Shown: one piece after another, positions 51,969 to 62,199 of the stretch
Position numbering within the stretch: the stretch's first letter is position 1
Layout of the letters: every line of letters begins with the position of its first letter
Assembly (NCBI RefSeq): GCF_019623905.1
Contig: NZ_CP069370.1
Coordinates: 3,955,001 to 4,019,000 of the forward strand
Reading direction: 5' to 3'
DNA length: 64,000 nt
DNA from: Neotabrizicola shimadae
Lineage (GTDB): Bacteria > Pseudomonadota > Alphaproteobacteria > Rhodobacterales > Rhodobacteraceae
Notes under the pieces: generated by a model
The model's database searches: none
What the model was told of the DNA's origin: nothing
What the model saw: only the letters and a program-made list of their open reading frames with translations
Position numbers and translations under genes: made by a program

Positions 51969-52768
51969 ACGAGCTGTTCTTTCCGGTCGACGGGCCGATC
52001 AAGACCCGGCGCGAGGGCGCCATTCTGGAGGTCACGCTGGACCGGCCCAAGGCCAATGCCATCGACCTGAAGACCAGCCGGATCATGGGGCAGGTGTTCC
52101 GGTCGTTCCGGGACGATGACTCGCTCAGGGTCTGCATCCTGCGGGCGGAGGGGGAGAAGTTCTTCTGCCCCGGCTGGGATCTGAAGGCCGCGGCCGAGGG
52201 CGATGCGGTGGACGGGGATTATGGGGTCGGCGGGTTCGGGGGGTTGCAGGAGCTGCCCAACCTGAACAAGCCGGTGATCGCGGCGGTTAACGGGATCTGT
52301 TGCGGGGGCGGGCTGGAGCTGGCCTTGTCGGCGGACCTGATCTTGTGTTCCTCGAACGCGACCTTTGCCTTGCCGGAGATCCGGTCGGGGACGGTGGCGG
52401 ATGCGGCCTCGATCAAGCTGCCCAAGCGGATCCCCTATCATGTGGCGATGGACCTGCTTCTGACCGGCCGCTGGTTCGATGCGGAGGAGGCGCTGCGGTG
52501 GGGGATCGTGAAGGAGATCACCTCGCCGGCCGACCTCTTGGCCAAGGCCTGGGACCTGGCGCGGCTGTTGGAGAGCGGGCCGCCGCTGGTCTATGCGGCC
52601 ATCAAGGAGGTGGTGCGGGAGGCTGAGGCGATGCGGTTCCAGGATGCCCTGAACCGGGTGACCAAGCGGCTCATGCCCACGGTGGACCGGCTTTATTCCA
52701 GCGAGGACCAGCTGGAAGGGGCCCGGGCCTTTGCCGAGAAGCGGGACCCGGTCTGGAAGGGGCGCTGA
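51965..52768 (+). CDS. caiD: CaiD-like carnitinyl-CoA dehydratase (enoyl-CoA hydratase family)
   Basis: A 267-aa crotonase-fold enzyme that hydrates crotonobetainyl-CoA to L-carnitinyl-CoA. The oxyanion-hole region is KPVIAAVNGICCGGGLELALSADLILCS. The C-terminal half closely follows E. coli CaiD, with LPKRIPYHVAMDLLLTGRWFDAEEALRWGIV and the ending EGARAFAEKRDPVWKGR. The start overlaps the synthetase stop by 4 nt. It is the last gene of the locus and is followed by the 18-bp palindrome (copy 3). Confidence 0.9.
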   Translation: MNELFFPVDGPIKTRREGAILEVTLDRPKANAIDLKTSRIMGQVFRSFRDDDSLRVCILRAEGEKFFCPGWDLKAAAEGDAVDGDYGVGGFGGLQELPNLNKPVIAAVNGICCGGGLELALSADLILCSSNATFALPEIRSGTVADAASIKLPKRIPYHVAMDLLLTGRWFDAEEALRWGIVKEITSPADLLAKAWDLARLLESGPPLVYAAIKEVVREAEAMRFQDALNRVTKRLMPTVDRLYSSEDQLEGARAFAEKRDPVWKGR

Positions 52769-52780
52769 GGTGAGGCCGGG

Positions 52781-52798
52781 GCGTCCGAGCTCGGACGC
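52781..52798. repeat. 18-bp palindrome, copy 3 (terminator-like)
   Basis: The same perfect palindrome as at 34747 and 42433, 13 bp after the caiD stop. The 61-bp flank shared by the other two copies is not conserved here. It sits between convergent caiD and the DDAH-like gene and may terminate both. Confidence 0.8.
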
Positions 52799-52866
52799 CC
52801 CGTCGCCCCCAGTCATTTCAAGGGGTTACGAAGTCGCGTTAACTTGGACTTCATAATTGTCCGAGG

Positions 52867-53865
52867 TCAGAGCGGATCGCGGCGCAGGGGCGTGGTGGAG
52901 CAGTGCAGCCCGCCGCCGTTCTTGTGGACGGCAGCGTAAGGCAGGGTGTCCCAGCGGACGCCTGCCGCCGCCAGCCGGTCGAGCGTGCGGTTGGTGGCGC
53001 CTTCGGGCATCAGCACATGGCCCGGCGCGATGGCGAGCGAATTGACGATCCAGGGATCGTCGGCCGGGTCGATGTCGATGTAGCGGATGCCGCGGGCGGT
53101 GAGTTCTTCAAGGAAGCTGTAGGGCAGGCGCATGGTGTTCAACAGCGCCAGGTCGCGGTCGATCATCAGGAAGCTGACATCCAGGTGGATGTCGAAGCCC
53201 AGAAGATCGACGATCAAGAGCTCGACCCCCTGGCGTTTCAGGACCTCGCCCACCTGTTCGGCGCCGTCGCGGTTGACCCGGACGCCGACGCCGATGGCGC
53301 AGGTCTTCTCGTTCAGCCAGGCGAAGGAGCCGCCCTCCATCACGCCGCGGCCCGAGATGGTGCGCAGGATCGGGATGCCGAGCCGGGCGAGGGTGCGGGT
53401 GATCGCCAGTTCCTCGCCGCGGCGGATGCGGGCGCCCATGCGGTTGATGATCGCGCCGCCCTTCACCATGATCAGCGGATCGCGGGTATAGACCTGCTTC
53501 AGCCGGATGCCGGCATCGCCATCCACGAAATGCACCTCGACCCCCGCCGCCTGAAGCGCGGCCACGAAGGCATCGTGCTGGGACTGCATCAGGGGGATGT
53601 CGGGCGGGGTGTCGGACTGGAAGTACCAGCCGGTCGCCGGATCGCCGAAGGATCCGATTTCGGACAGGCGCTTAGAGGGATCGACCACGGCCATCTCGGG
53701 GCCGGGGCGGTGCATCAGGATCGAACGGATGCGGCCCACGTCATTGTCTACGCCCCAGACCTTGCCCCAGGTGGAGACAAGTTCGCCCTCGTCCTCGAAC
53801 GGCGGCTCGGCGCCTGCGGCGAAGGTCTTGATGGTCTGGTTGTAGATCCAGTGCGCGTTGGACAT
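52867..53865 (-). CDS. Guanidino-group-modifying enzyme (DDAH/arginine deiminase family)
   Basis: A 332-aa amidinotransferase-fold protein. Key parts are RIRSILMHRPGPEM, QVYTRDPLIMVKGGAIINRMGARIRRGEELAITRTLARLGIPI, GRGVMEGGSFAWLNE, DIHLDVSFLMIDRDLALLN and the C-terminal GGGLHCSTTPLRRDPL, with the catalytic Cys at 322. Possible activities are hydrolysis of dimethylarginine, arginine or a related guanidine compound; sequence by eye does not decide. ATG 53865 has AGGAGG 8 nt upstream; the GTG three codons earlier is less likely. It converges with caiD. Confidence 0.85.
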   Translation of the reverse strand: MSNAHWIYNQTIKTFAAGAEPPFEDEGELVSTWGKVWGVDNDVGRIRSILMHRPGPEMAVVDPSKRLSEIGSFGDPATGWYFQSDTPPDIPLMQSQHDAFVAALQAAGVEVHFVDGDAGIRLKQVYTRDPLIMVKGGAIINRMGARIRRGEELAITRTLARLGIPILRTISGRGVMEGGSFAWLNEKTCAIGVGVRVNRDGAEQVGEVLKRQGVELLIVDLLGFDIHLDVSFLMIDRDLALLNTMRLPYSFLEELTARGIRYIDIDPADDPWIVNSLAIAPGHVLMPEGATNRTLDRLAAAGVRWDTLPYAAVHKNGGGLHCSTTPLRRDPL

Positions 53866-53929
53866 GGGGTGCACCTCCTGTGGCGGTGGAGGGTAGGGGG
53901 GCGGCGGGGCGGGGGCAAGGGTGGGGGAA

Positions 53930-53955
53930 TAGGATGGGCAGGATTGCCCATCCTA
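53930..53955. repeat. Hairpin TAGGATGGGCA / TGCCCATCCTA
   Basis: An 11-bp perfect stem with a 4-nt loop, about 65 bp upstream of the DDAH-like start. It is distinct in sequence from the array further upstream. It may be a terminator for dnaJ or a dispersed repeat. Confidence 0.7.
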
Positions 53956-54003
53956 CGGGGTGCAGGGCGGCTGGTCGTTCGAATGGTGGTACGCGGCCAG
54001 CCT

Positions 54004-54224
54004 TGCCCGAGGCCATCGCCTCGGGCACCGTGGGACGCTGGCGACAGGACCGCCCGTGCGCTCCAAGCGCACGGGCCGCGCCTGCCTGCCCCTTGGCAGG
54101 CGCGAAAACGCGCCAGCCCAGGCAGGCGCGCCCCGTGCAACTGGCGTGCAGGGAAAGTTGCCACCCCCCTTGGCGATTTGCTGGCAAATCGCCAACGCGC
54201 GGGGTCCGGGTCCACTGGACCCGG
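54004..54224. repeat. Array of six strong hairpins
   Basis: Perfect stems in order: TGCCCGAGGC (54004-54027, loop 4), CCCGTGCGCT (54053-54075, loop 3), GCCTGCC (54084-54101, loop 4), GGCGCG (54099-54114, loop 4, overlapping the previous), TGGCGATTTG (54171-54194, loop 4) and CCGGGTCCA (54206-54224). The arms are unrelated to each other in sequence, so this is not a simple repeat. Confidence 0.75.
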
Positions 54225-54358
54225 CCCTGATCCGCGCGAAAGAAGAAGGCCCGTCAGAGAGCGGGTCAGGTACTTGCAAAGGGAAGAGGCCGTTCGCCCG
54301 GCGGGAACCGAGGCCCCGGCTTTCGCCGGGGCGAGGGAAGGTCAGGTGGCCCGAACGG

Positions 54359-55513
54359 TCAGGACTTCATGCCGTCCCAGAAGCCCTTGACCTTCTGGAA
54401 GAAGGACGAGCCTTCCGGGTTGTTTTCCTCGGACAGCTTCTCGAACTCGCGCAGAAGTTCCTTCTGGCGCGAAGTGAGGTTGACCGGGGTTTCCACCGCC
54501 AGTTCGATCACCATGTCGCCGGTGCCGCCGCCGCGCAGGGCGGGCATCCCCTTGGCGCGGAGCCGCATCTGTTTGCCGGTCTGGCTGCCCGCCGGGACCT
54601 TCACGCGGCTTCGGCCGCCGTCGATGGTGGGCACTTCGACCTCGCCACCAAGCGCGGCGGTGCCAATGGTGATGGGCACGCGGCAGAAGAGATGCACGCC
54701 GTCGCGCTGGAAGATCGGGTGATCCTTCACCTCGATGAAGATGTAGAGATCGCCCGCCGGTCCGCCGCGCAGACCGGCCTCGCCTTCGCCCGCCAGGCGG
54801 ATGCGGGTGCCGGTTTCCACACCTGCGGGGATGTTGACCGAAAGGGCGCGTTCTTTTTCGACCCGGCCCGCGCCTCCACAGGCGCGGCAGGGGTTCTTCA
54901 CGATCTGGCCCGCGCCGTTGCAGGTGGGGCAGGTGCGTTCGACGGTGAAGAAGCCTTGTTGCGCGCGGACCTTGCCCATGCCCGAACAGGTGGGACAGGT
55001 GACGGGTTCGGCCCCGCCTTCGGCGCCGGTACCCTTGCAGGTGTCGCAGGGCACCGAGGTCGGCACGTTCACTGTCTTCTGCACGCCGGACCACGCCTCT
55101 TCGAGAGAGACGCGGAGGTTGTAGCGCAGGTCCGAGCCGCGCTGCGCGCGCGAGCGTCCGCCGCCGCCGCGCTGGCCGCCCATGAAGTCGCCGAAGAGGT
55201 CTTCGAAGACATCCGAGAAGGCCGAGGCGAAATCGCCCTGCTGGAAGCCGCCACCGGGGCCGCGCGGACCGCCGCCGCCCATGCCGCCTTCGAAGGCGGC
55301 GTGGCCGAAGCGGTCGTAGGCGGCCTTCTTGGTGTCGTCCTTCAGGACGTCATAGGCCTCGTTCACTTCCTTGAACTTGGCTTCGGCATCCGGGTTGTCG
55401 GCATTGCGGTCGGGATGAAGCTCCTTCGCCTTGGTGCGATAGGCCTTCTTGATCTCTTCCGCGCTGGCCCCCCGGGCGACGCCGAGCGTTTCGTAGTAAT
55501 CGCGTTTCGCCAT
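54359..55513 (-). CDS. dnaJ: Chaperone protein DnaJ
   Basis: A 384-aa Hsp40 co-chaperone. The J-domain has HPD at residues 33-35 ([10 protein letters not shown]). A Gly/Phe-rich linker ([17 protein letters not shown]) precedes the four CxxCxGxG zinc repeats ([24 protein letters not shown] and CRACGGAG), and the C-terminal substrate-binding domain is complete. It stimulates DnaK ATPase. It lies 78 bp downstream of dnaK with a hairpin between them. Confidence 0.97.
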   Translation of the reverse strand: MAKRDYYETLGVARGASAEEIKKAYRTKAKELHPDRNADNPDAEAKFKEVNEAYDVLKDDTKKAAYDRFGHAAFEGGMGGGGPRGPGGGFQQGDFASAFSDVFEDLFGDFMGGQRGGGGRSRAQRGSDLRYNLRVSLEEAWSGVQKTVNVPTSVPCDTCKGTGAEGGAEPVTCPTCSGMGKVRAQQGFFTVERTCPTCNGAGQIVKNPCRACGGAGRVEKERALSVNIPAGVETGTRIRLAGEGEAGLRGGPAGDLYIFIEVKDHPIFQRDGVHLFCRVPITIGTAALGGEVEVPTIDGGRSRVKVPAGSQTGKQMRLRAKGMPALRGGGTGDMVIELAVETPVNLTSRQKELLREFEKLSEENNPEGSSFFQKVKGFWDGMKS

Positions 55514-55539
55514 CTGAAACCCCGAGTGCCCGGAACAGG

Positions 55540-55566
55540 GAAGGCGGCCCGTAGGGGGCCGCCTTC
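55540..55566 (-). terminator. Hairpin between dnaK and dnaJ
   Basis: An 11-bp stem GAAGGCGGCCC / GGGCCGCCTTC in the 78-bp dnaK-dnaJ gap. It probably reduces read-through so that dnaJ is made at a lower level than dnaK. Confidence 0.6.
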
Positions 55567-55591
55567 ATCGTTTACTGTTCCAGCGGCTGCA

Positions 55592-57496
<1,905 letters not shown>

Positions 57497-57606
57497 GTAT
57501 GCTACCCTTTCTTCGGCGATGTTCTGGGGCCGGACCCGTTGCGGCATCCTGCCCCGATCCCAAGTGCAACCCGGAGGGCGGCCTGCCCTTCCGGCTTCGT
57601 TGGGGT

Positions 57607-57635
57607 ATATAGGCAGGGGTCTTGGGGGCCGCAAG
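57607..57635 (-). promoter_or_regulatory. dnaK: Sigma-32 (RpoH) type heat-shock promoter for dnaK
   Basis: On the minus strand CTTG (57635-57632) is followed after 18 bp by CCTATAT (57613-57607), matching the alphaproteobacterial RpoH pattern CTTG-N17/18-CYTATNT. The dnaK start is about 110 nt downstream. It overlaps the upstream region of the divergent alkB gene. Confidence 0.7.
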
Positions 57636-57657
57636 CGGCGGAATGGCGGGAAATCCG

Positions 57658-58308
57658 ATGGAAGCGGAGAAAACCGGAAGGACTGCGGTCACTCGGCCCG
57701 AGGGCGTGGAGATCCGGGGTTTCCGGTATTTTCCGGGCTGGCTTTCGCCCGAAGAGCAGACGGCGCTGGTCGAGGCGTTGCGGGGCGTCGCGGCGGAGGC
57801 GCCCTTCGTGCAGCCCGAGACGCCGGGCGGGCGGAAGATGTCGGTGCGCATGACCTCGGCCGGGCGACTGGGCTGGGTGACGGACCGCCGGGGATACCGC
57901 TACGAGCCGTGCCATCCCGTCACGGGGCGACCCTGGCCGCCGGTGCCGGGCATGGTGCTGGACCTGTGGCGCGCGGTGACGGGGCTGGTGCGCGCGCCGG
58001 ATTGCTGCCTGGTGAACTTCTACGGCGAGGGCGCGAAGATGGGGCTGCACCAGGACCGCGACGAGGGGGATTTCGGTTTTCCGGTCGTCTCGGTTTCCCT
58101 GGGGGATGAGGCGCTGTTCCGCATGGGCGGCACGGACCGCGCAGACAGGACGGAAAGCGTCTGGCTGAAATCGGGCGACGTGGTGGTGATGGGCGGCGCG
58201 GCGCGGCTGGCCTTTCACGGCATCGACAGGGTGCGGCACGGATCGTCGCGCCTGTTGCCGCAGGGCGGGCGCATCAACCTGACCCTGCGGGTTGTGCAGG
58301 TGCCGTAG
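57658..58308 (+). CDS. alkB: AlkB-family alpha-ketoglutarate-dependent demethylase
   Basis: A 216-aa Fe(II)/2-oxoglutarate dioxygenase that repairs alkylated bases in DNA or RNA. Iron ligands are His131 and Asp133 (LHQDRDE) and His187 (AFHGIDRV); the 2-oxoglutarate contacts are Arg205 and Arg211 in [38 protein letters not shown] is the AlkB core. ATG 57658 follows GGCGGGA; ATG 57643 is an alternative. It diverges from dnaK across the heat-shock promoter and converges with the ABC permease gene. Confidence 0.93.
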   Translation: MEAEKTGRTAVTRPEGVEIRGFRYFPGWLSPEEQTALVEALRGVAAEAPFVQPETPGGRKMSVRMTSAGRLGWVTDRRGYRYEPCHPVTGRPWPPVPGMVLDLWRAVTGLVRAPDCCLVNFYGEGAKMGLHQDRDEGDFGFPVVSVSLGDEALFRMGGTDRADRTESVWLKSGDVVVMGGAARLAFHGIDRVRHGSSRLLPQGGRINLTLRVVQVP

Positions 58309-58325
58309 GTCTTGAAGACACCGCC

Positions 58326-59183
58326 CTAGCGCCCGGCGTTCCAGCTGATCGAGGCGTGCCGGCGGGTGTAGAATTCGCCCATCAACCCCACGACGATGCA
58401 GGCGAGCGTGACATAGACCGGGTAGCTGATCGAGGTTACGCGCGGGCTGTAGTTCAGGAAGATGAAGCCGCGCGCCTGGTCGATGGTGTGGAACAAGGGG
58501 TTCCAGATGAAGAAGGGCAGGAGGTGCGAGGGCAGATTGTTGGCCAGGAACATCTTGCCCGAGCCGATGATGTTGGCCCGGTTGTAGACCTGGCTGACCA
58601 CGCCGAAGAGATCGGGTTGCCAGGGCATGGCGGCCTTGAACACCATGCCGATTGCCGCGCCCGACGCCCAAGCCAGCAGGAACATCGCCATCGCGCCGAC
58701 GGGTTCGTGGATCGAGATCGGCTGGAAGGCCACGTCATAGACGAAGAGGATCACCGCTGCAGACAGCACCTGAAGGTAGAGCGAGCCAAGCGCTGCGGCG
58801 CAGATGGCGACCAGCGGGTTCATGGGGCCGTGCTTCATCATGGCCGAGGTCGGACCATCGGACCGGACCACCGCCCCCATTGCCTTTGAATGGGTCATGA
58901 ACAGGAAGACGCCCGACATGATGAACAGGAGGAAGTCGCCGCGCACCTTGTTCTGCCGCATCCCGAGGAAATCGAGCATGAAGTAGAACACCGCGATCAT
59001 CAGCACCGACTGGAAGATCGCGAGGAGGAGACCGATCACCGCATTGCCATGCGATTTGCGGACATGGCGCACCGAGGCATGGAAGATCAGTTCCAGAAGC
59101 GCAAAGGCGCTGCCGATGCCGGTCTGCTTTCTTTCCACGCGAAACATGGGCGGCTCGATCCTCGGGCGGGCGGAGGGCTGCAT
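58326..59183 (-). CDS. ABC-2 type polysaccharide export permease
   Basis: A 285-aa inner-membrane permease of the KpsM/Wzm type with about six helices, for example NAVIGLLLAIFQSVLMIAVFYFML and LACIVVGLMGEFYTRR. PLVAICAAALGSLYLQVLSAAVILFVYDVAFQPI and FIWNPLFHTIDQARGFIFLNYSP are typical of polysaccharide exporters. The first about 25 residues are basic and cytoplasmic. No ATP-binding partner gene is in the window. It diverges from the cysQ-kdsB group, which suggests a shared surface-polysaccharide role. An internal Met at 59147 is an alternative start. Confidence 0.85.
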   Translation of the reverse strand: MQPSARPRIEPPMFRVERKQTGIGSAFALLELIFHASVRHVRKSHGNAVIGLLLAIFQSVLMIAVFYFMLDFLGMRQNKVRGDFLLFIMSGVFLFMTHSKAMGAVVRSDGPTSAMMKHGPMNPLVAICAAALGSLYLQVLSAAVILFVYDVAFQPISIHEPVGAMAMFLLAWASGAAIGMVFKAAMPWQPDLFGVVSQVYNRANIIGSGKMFLANNLPSHLLPFFIWNPLFHTIDQARGFIFLNYSPRVTSISYPVYVTLACIVVGLMGEFYTRRHASISWNAGR

Positions 59184-59277
59184 CCTGCAACGGGAAATCT
59201 TGTCGTTCCCTTGATGGCAATGTTAAGGCCGGGACGGCACGCAATCAACCACATGCAGTTTCCGGCCGAGGAGCCCC

Positions 59278-60072
59278 ATGGATTTTGACCGTCTGATCCC
59301 CGTCATTCGCCGCCTTGCCCTGGAAGCGGGCGACCGCATCATGGAGGTCTATGACGGCCCCGATTTCGAAGTGAAGGCGAAGGGTGATTCCAGCCCGGTC
59401 ACCGAGGCTGACGAGGCGGCGGATGCGCTGATTTCGGCCGGGCTGCGGGCGGAGTTCCCGGATCTGGTGCTGATCACCGAGGAACAGGCGGCGAGCCATG
59501 CGCTGACGGCCAAGACCTTCCTGATCGTGGACCCCCTGGACGGCACCAAGGAGTTCGTGCAGCGCCGCGGCGATTTCACGGTGAACATCGCCTATGTGCA
59601 GGACGGCGTGCCCTTGCGCGGCGTGGTCTATGCCCCGGCGCAGGGGCGGTTGTTCTATACTCAGGCCGATGGCAGCGCGGTCGAAGAGACGGGAGCCCTG
59701 GACAAGGCGGCGCCGGGGACGGTGACGCGGATCGGGGTGTCGACACCCGACAACGGCGCGTTGATGGTGGTGGCGTCGAAGTCGCACCGCGATGCGGCGA
59801 CGGACGAGTACATCGGCAAGTATGCCGTGAAGGACATGAAGAGCGCCGGGTCCAGCCTGAAGTTCTGTCTGGTCGCCACCGGCGAGGCCGATCTTTACCC
59901 GCGCCTCGGCCGCACGATGGAATGGGATACCGCCGCGGGCGATGCGGTGCTGCGCGGGGCGGGGGGCCATGTCGTGCGCTTCGACACGCATGAGGCGCTT
60001 GGCTATGGCAAGCCGGGCTGGGACAACCCGTTCTTCATCGCCTATGCGCCAGGGGTCGAGCTGAAGAAATGA
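59278..60072 (+). CDS. cysQ: 3'(2'),5'-bisphosphate nucleotidase CysQ
   Basis: A 264-aa inositol-monophosphatase-fold enzyme that hydrolyses PAP (3'-phosphoadenosine 5'-phosphate). Metal-site motifs are LITEEQ (Glu68/69), VDPLDGTKEF (Asp85 to Asp88) and MEWDTAAGDAVLRGAGG. VTEADEAAD is the usual N-terminal motif. It overlaps kdsB by 4 nt. Its presence in a polysaccharide group may relate to sulfation, where PAP is a by-product, but no sulfotransferase is seen here. Confidence 0.94.
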   Translation: MDFDRLIPVIRRLALEAGDRIMEVYDGPDFEVKAKGDSSPVTEADEAADALISAGLRAEFPDLVLITEEQAASHALTAKTFLIVDPLDGTKEFVQRRGDFTVNIAYVQDGVPLRGVVYAPAQGRLFYTQADGSAVEETGALDKAAPGTVTRIGVSTPDNGALMVVASKSHRDAATDEYIGKYAVKDMKSAGSSLKFCLVATGEADLYPRLGRTMEWDTAAGDAVLRGAGGHVVRFDTHEALGYGKPGWDNPFFIAYAPGVELKK

Positions 60073-60866
60073 GCGTTCTCATCGCCATCCCCGCGCGGTT
60101 CGCCAGCACGCGCTATCCGGGCAAGCCGCTGGTCGCCCTGAAGGGTCCGGACGGGGAAAAGACCCTGATCCGGCGCAGCTGGGAAGCGGCGATGGCGGTC
60201 AACGGCGTGGACCGCGTGGTGGTGGCGACGGATGACGCGCGCATCCGCGACCATGCCGAAGGGTTCGGGGCCGAAGTGGTGATGACCTCCTCGGCCTGCC
60301 AGAACGGCACGGAACGCTGTGCCGAGGTGGCGGCGGCCCTGCCGGGGTTCGACATCGTGGTGAACCTGCAGGGCGACGCGCCGCTGACGCCGGCCTGGTT
60401 CGTGGAGGACCTTGTCCAAGGGCTGCAGGCCGACCCCGAGGCCGATATTGCCACGCCGGTTCTGCGCTGCGACGGGCGGGCGCTGAACGGCTTTCTGGCC
60501 GACCGCCGTGCGGGGCGCGTGGGCGGTACGACGGCCGTGTTCGGGGTTGGTGGGCGAGGGCTCTATTTCTCGAAGGAAGTGATCCCCTACACGGGCCGGG
60601 TCTATGCCGACGACGAGCCGACGCCGGTGTTCCACCATGTCGGTGTCTATGCCTATCGGCCCGAGGCGCTGAAGGCCTATCCGTCCTGGCCCGTGGGTCC
60701 GCTGGAACAGCTGGAAGGGCTGGAACAGCTGCGGTTTCTGGAGAACGGGCGGCGCGTGCTGTGCGTGGAGGTGACGGCGCGGGGGCGGCAGTTCTGGGAG
60801 CTGAACAACCCCGAGGACGTGCCGCGGATCGAGGCGATGATGGCCGAGATGGCATCGCTGGGATGA
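60069..60866 (+). CDS. kdsB: 3-deoxy-manno-octulosonate cytidylyltransferase
   Basis: A 265-aa enzyme that makes CMP-Kdo from Kdo and CTP. The nucleotide-binding start is IPARFASTRYPGKPL, followed by VVVATDD, NGTERCAEVA, VNLQGDAPL and HHVGVYAYRPEAL...EQLEGLEQLRFLENG. It lies between cysQ and a glycosyltransferase, all with 4-nt overlaps. Kdo is used in lipopolysaccharide or capsule; a second kdsB elsewhere would point to capsule for this one. Confidence 0.94.
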   Translation: MSVLIAIPARFASTRYPGKPLVALKGPDGEKTLIRRSWEAAMAVNGVDRVVVATDDARIRDHAEGFGAEVVMTSSACQNGTERCAEVAAALPGFDIVVNLQGDAPLTPAWFVEDLVQGLQADPEADIATPVLRCDGRALNGFLADRRAGRVGGTTAVFGVGGRGLYFSKEVIPYTGRVYADDEPTPVFHHVGVYAYRPEALKAYPSWPVGPLEQLEGLEQLRFLENGRRVLCVEVTARGRQFWELNNPEDVPRIEAMMAEMASLG

Positions 60867-62101
60867 GCCTCGCCACGGCCAGCGTGGTCGTGGTGAGCCG
60901 GGAGCGGCCCGGCGCGTTGGTCCGCTGCCTGATGGCGCTGGCGCAACAGGACCACCCCGCCTTCGAGGTGGTGGTGGTGGCCGATCCGGCTGGGCTGGCG
61001 GCGGTGGCCGCGACCGGATTGGCGGTGAAGGCGGTGGGGTTTGACGAGGCCAACATCTCGGCCGCGCGGAACCTTGGGCTGGCGCAGGCGGCGGGCGAGG
61101 TGGTGGCCTTCATCGACGACGATGCCTGCGCGGAACCCACCTGGCTGTCGCGGCTGGTGGCCGTGTTTGCCGATGCTCGGGTGATGCAGGCCACGGGCTT
61201 CGTGCGGGGGCGCAACGGGATTTCCTTTCAGTGGCGGGCCTGCGAGGTGGACCGTTTCGGCGAGGATCATGCGCTGGACGTGCCGGAGGACCGGGTGTCG
61301 CTGCACGAAGGCTCGGGTGCGCGGGCGGTCAAGACGGTGGGGACGAACTGCGCCTTTCGCGCGGCGGCCCTGCGCGCGGCGGGCGGGTTCGACCCGGCCT
61401 TCCGCTTCTTTCTGGACGAGGCGGATGTGAACCTGCGGCTGGCGGCGCGGGGCGGGCTGACGGCGGTGGTGCCCTTGGCCCAGGTGCACCACGCCTTTGC
61501 GGCCAGTGCGCGGCGGCGGGCCGACCGGGTGCCCCTGTCGCTGGTCGAGATCGGGGCGAGCACGGCGGTATTCCTGCGCCGCCATGCGCCCGAGGCGGCG
61601 GGGGCGCTGCCCCAGGCGGTGGTACGGCGGGAACGGGCGCGGCTGTGGCGGCATCTGCTGCGCGGGCGGATCGGGCCCTTGCGGATGCGGGCGCTGATGG
61701 CGGGATTGCGGGCGGGATGGGCGGAGGGGCTGGCGCGGCGCTTGGCACTGGAACCGTTGCCCGACAGTGGCGCGCCCTTTGCGCCGCTGCCGGGGACGGG
61801 GCCACGTGGGGGTGTGGTGTTGGTGACCGACCGAGCGGGCCGGGCGGCGGCGCTGGATCAGGCGGGGCGCGCGGCAGGCGCGCGGATCGTGACGGTCCTG
61901 GTCCTGTCGCGCGGGTTCCGGCGGCACAGGCACGGGTTCACCGATGGTGGCTTCTGGTTGCAGGAGGGCGGGGCGCACGGCAAGGCCGACCGGAAGGGAC
62001 CGGTCTTCTGGCGAACAACCGCTGCGCTGCGGGGCGAAGATGAGCGTAAACGGTTGGCACCTGTCCGTCCGGTCTGGTCGGATACCCCGCTGGATAGGTG
62101 A
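60863..62101 (+). CDS. Family 2 glycosyltransferase
   Basis: A 412-aa GT-A fold enzyme. The N-terminus ATASVVVVSRERPGALVRCLMALAQQ is typical of GT2. The metal-binding acidic motif is VAFIDDDAC (Asp85-87), and FFLDEADVNLRLAARGG matches the GT2 ED motif region. The C-terminal 150 residues are a less conserved extension (GGVVLVTDRAGRAAALDQAGRAAGARIVTVLVLSRGF). The acceptor sugar is unknown. It is coupled to kdsB by a 4-nt overlap. Confidence 0.88.
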   Translation: MSLATASVVVVSRERPGALVRCLMALAQQDHPAFEVVVVADPAGLAAVAATGLAVKAVGFDEANISAARNLGLAQAAGEVVAFIDDDACAEPTWLSRLVAVFADARVMQATGFVRGRNGISFQWRACEVDRFGEDHALDVPEDRVSLHEGSGARAVKTVGTNCAFRAAALRAAGGFDPAFRFFLDEADVNLRLAARGGLTAVVPLAQVHHAFAASARRRADRVPLSLVEIGASTAVFLRRHAPEAAGALPQAVVRRERARLWRHLLRGRIGPLRMRALMAGLRAGWAEGLARRLALEPLPDSGAPFAPLPGTGPRGGVVLVTDRAGRAAALDQAGRAAGARIVTVLVLSRGFRRHRHGFTDGGFWLQEGGAHGKADRKGPVFWRTTAALRGEDERKRLAPVRPVWSDTPLDR

Positions 62102-62199
62102 CTTCCCCTCGCGTTGGTGGCATTACGATGGGACGCCGGTAAGGAAGGACGTCATGATCGTCCGGTGGGTTTGGCCGGCAGGTAGCATTGGAGCAGGAC

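Larger units (their letters stand above)
53866..54358. other. 493-bp non-coding region with hairpin array
   Basis: Lies between dnaJ and the DDAH-like gene, both on the minus strand. It contains a hairpin at 53930-53955 and an array at 54004-54224. Open frames on either strand here arise from the GC-rich palindromes, and no gene is supported. Confidence 0.6.
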
